64,000 bases of DNA from assembly GCA_964491265.1 (NCBI GenBank), contig CAZBFP010000016.1, positions 21,348 through 85,347 of the forward strand. The letters run 5' to 3'. Below, one piece after another: positions 62,086 to 64,000 of the stretch (its first letter is position 1; the number at the start of each line of letters is the position of its first letter). Under the pieces are notes generated by a model. That model had not been told where the DNA came from, made no database searches, and worked only from the letters and a program-made list of their open reading frames with translations. This DNA comes from JBBAGC01 sp964491265 (lineage in GTDB: Bacteria > Spirochaetota > UBA4802 > UBA5550). The translations under genes were made by a program, and so were the position numbers.

Positions 62086-62528
62086 TACTGTACTCCGCCG
62101 GCAAGTTTATATATGAGGTAATAATTTGCGCTGAAGAGGTAGTATATTATTACAATCAGAAGAGAAAAGAGAGTAATGGTAAATAGAGTCATTGTGATAT
62201 AGTGGAGAGGGCGCTTTAAGAAATAAAATAATATTGAAGTGTACTCCATCCCCATTCTCCGGAGACTCTTATACTTGCCGTAAAGTATAAGGATAATTAT
62301 GACTGAAATAGTAAGGAGAGAAATATTTTTAAGTATAATATTAAAGGCTGTTACATTGTTCACTGCAAAATATGAAAGGGGGAAGACAATCATATTCATA
62401 AGAAATATGCTTATAACCGCAATTATAACAGTCAGTAAACTGAGTGAAGATAATTCTTTAACCCTGTCTTTAATGCTCTCTCTTTCATACCTGTTTTCAT
62501 CTCTATTCATCACTTTCGTAGCTTTCAT
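62085..62528 (-). CDS. Hypothetical membrane protein
   Basis: 147 residues, three to four TM segments (VIIAVISIFLMNMIVFPLSY, LLTISVIIILILYGKY, TMTLFTITLFSLLIVIIYY). Basic N-terminus. An in-frame ATG at 62510 is an alternative start. It overlaps the HEAT gene end by 26 bases (or 8). No family recognised; operon with its neighbours. Confidence 0.7.
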   Translation of the reverse strand: MKATKVMNRDENRYERESIKDRVKELSSLSLLTVIIAVISIFLMNMIVFPLSYFAVNNVTAFNIILKNISLLTISVIIILILYGKYKSLRRMGMEYTSILFYFLKRPLHYITMTLFTITLFSLLIVIIYYLFSANYYLIYKLAGGVQ

Positions 62529-63717
62529 CTTTCACTGTCCCGTTTTCATCTGGTGTTTTCTCTTTTTCCAGGAGCCCCTTATCCTCAAGGGCTTTTTTGG
62601 CGGCCCGTTTTACTCTTGCGTTCTGATCATATTTCATTTTATATTTTAATATGTCAATTGTTCTTTCATCATCAAATTCTTTTATCAGATTCACAGCATT
62701 AAGTCTTACAGCTGCGTTGTCGCTGCGAAGTGAATTCATAAGGAGATCAATAGAGTCACTATCCCCCAGTGCAACAAGTGCAGCAACAGCAAGCATTGAG
62801 AGGTTGTAGTGAGACTGTTTTTTTCTGAATGGGAATTCTTCTATATCTTTCAGCAGCTGCTTAATCTTATCTGCTGAATCATTAATTTTTAAAGTACCAA
62901 GAGCTTTAACCGCATGCCCTCTGATGGGCATATCCTCATCCTCATCCAGTAAGAGTTCCAGGAGGAAATCCTTCAGGTCGGGAGTACCCATTACGCCAAG
63001 GTATATCATAAATCTTTCCCTTGCCATCTTACCTGACCTGGGGTCCTTTACTGTTTTTACTGCCAGATCTTTAATGTCAGGAACCTTGAGATCTGTGAGG
63101 AGTATTATAAGGGCGTCTGTGAGATTGGAGTTTACGCTGAAATCCTGCTTGTTCAGGATTTTTATAGCTGTATCTTTTGATTCAATTCCATTTAATCTCC
63201 CCAGTGAATAGGAGGCTGCAATCTGGATCTCCTCCAGGTTGTTCTCCAGCGCTTTAATCAGAGAGGGGATTGCATCTTTGTAATTATGAGTGGCAACAGC
63301 AGATATAGCTGTTTTTTTAACTTCAGTATTGAGATCATTTTCTATTATATTGTTTAATTTTCCCAGTACACGGTTTTTCATTTCTTCGCTTTTAATCGAA
63401 CTGATAAGGGTAATTGCAGTTATGCGGTCTTTGTGCATCCCGAATTTCAGGGTGCTTTCAATCCGGTCAACCTTCATTTGATCATCTGCAGCATCTTTTT
63501 CTGTGTATTTATTCTCTTCTTTGCTCTCTGCTTCGGTTTTTACTGCTTCAGATTCCTCTTTAACAGCTTTTCCCTCATCTCCGGCTATGTCAGATGCAGT
63601 TTCAGGTTTTTTTTCCCCGCCCCAATCTTTTTGCTCCTCACCTGATGCAAAGTTCATAGAAGCAGCAATCAGTAATAAGATTATGATAAACCCGGCCCTC
63701 TTTATTTTTTGTGTCAT
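62503..63717 (-). CDS. Exported HEAT-repeat protein
   Basis: 404 residues from ATG 63717 (after GAGAGG); the TTG at 63732 overlaps that ribosome site. Signal peptide of about 25 residues, a Lys/Glu/Asp-rich linker (about 25-80) and then HEAT repeats from 85 to 385 (e.g. KTAISAVATHNYKDAIPSLI, AASYSLGRLNG, AVKALGTLKINDSADKIKQL, AVNLIKEFDDERTIDILKY). Periplasmic scaffold; partner unknown. First gene of a three-gene minus-strand operon. Confidence 0.85.
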   Translation of the reverse strand: MTQKIKRAGFIIILLLIAASMNFASGEEQKDWGGEKKPETASDIAGDEGKAVKEESEAVKTEAESKEENKYTEKDAADDQMKVDRIESTLKFGMHKDRITAITLISSIKSEEMKNRVLGKLNNIIENDLNTEVKKTAISAVATHNYKDAIPSLIKALENNLEEIQIAASYSLGRLNGIESKDTAIKILNKQDFSVNSNLTDALIILLTDLKVPDIKDLAVKTVKDPRSGKMARERFMIYLGVMGTPDLKDFLLELLLDEDEDMPIRGHAVKALGTLKINDSADKIKQLLKDIEEFPFRKKQSHYNLSMLAVAALVALGDSDSIDLLMNSLRSDNAAVRLNAVNLIKEFDDERTIDILKYKMKYDQNARVKRAAKKALEDKGLLEKEKTPDENGTVKDESYESDE

Positions 63718-63866
63718 TATTCCTCTCTTCAAGTACTTCTTTTTATATATTATCGGTATTTATTAGGTGGGGTAGAGAGCTTTTTAGTTAATATATTATT
63801 GCAATATGAGGTACATTTTTTTTCGATACCAGATTACTATTTATAGCAACAGAGATAATTTCATAT

Positions 63867-64000
63867 GGCTCATTCCCGATTTTTGGGAAAAGTATTAATA
63901 TTGTTTGATTCCACATATTCTGGAGTCAGCCCCCTGTTCTCCGATGGGTACTACTACCCACTTCTTTCAACGAACAATTAATTCGGCTAAGCCCCCGGCG
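63867..64000 (-). repeat. Dispersed ~138-bp repeat, copy B (cut by window end)
   Basis: Reverse complement matches 41683-41820 with scattered differences; the match runs to the last base, so the element may continue beyond. Confidence 0.8.

Overview
The window is 64 kb of low-GC, gene-dense bacterial chromosome from an anaerobe or facultative anaerobe with a Gram-negative envelope: many lipoproteins, a beta-barrel-like protein and TRAP transport are present. No rRNA or tRNA gene was seen. A short SMC, AraC regulators with a 7TM front end, TPR/NHL/VWA and HEAT-repeat exported proteins and an FG-GAP lipoprotein would fit the Spirochaetota (Leptospira-like side), but this is an inference from gene style. 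The organism appears to decode UGA as selenocysteine: the formate dehydrogenase has an in-frame UGA in its active-site motif followed by a textbook bacterial SECIS hairpin.

Layout. 1-2148 (minus): TRAP dicarboxylate-type transporter, cut by the window edge. 2675-5218 (minus): glycogen debranching enzyme preceded by a short exported DUF1573 protein whose frame is interrupted by one UGA exactly where the family has the first Cys of its CGCT motif, a candidate new selenoprotein. 5421-13317 (minus): six-gene energy-converting-hydrogenase-related (Ehr) membrane complex lacking the NiFe cysteine ligands, headed by an HTH-PTS IIA regulator. 14155-18695 (plus): selenocysteine formate dehydrogenase and a NuoE-NuoF fusion, together an NAD-linked soluble formate dehydrogenase. 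19144-21976: Cache histidine kinase and an NtrC-type regulator with an altered sigma54-contact loop. 21985-24716: archaemetzincin, GcvH-like protein and an OFA-type carrier. 25034-32738: sodium/solute symporter pair, phosphoesterase, a large Cache-PAS-CBS-DUF294 protein and a second OFA carrier. The two Cache proteins have closely similar sensor domains. Together 5.4-32.7 kb reads as a small-carboxylate (formate/acetate-like) uptake, sensing and oxidation region.

32.8-42.9 kb holds housekeeping and envelope genes: rubrerythrin-like protein, hydrolases, TsaC/YciO, small membrane and outer-membrane proteins, GH18, QueG-like Fe-S protein, AzlCD. 43.7-51.2 kb has smc, three unknown genes and uvrA. 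51.2-58.3 kb looks like an accessory island: AraC/7TM regulator, large FG-GAP lipoprotein, a perfect 29-bp inverted repeat, an apgM remnant, a HEPN/MNT toxin-antitoxin pair and two PIN-toxin remnants, bounded by a shared 23-bp direct repeat. 58.3-63.7 kb has a TPR-NHL-VWA protein, pcm, a degenerate esterase, a membrane protein and a HEAT-repeat protein.

Intergenic DNA is rich in dispersed repeats. The clearest are three 120-bp MITE-like elements, each flanked by its own 9-10-bp direct repeat. There are also ATTCC(CGC)-type palindromic repeats at 3' ends of genes and a ~135-bp repeat present twice in opposite orientation.
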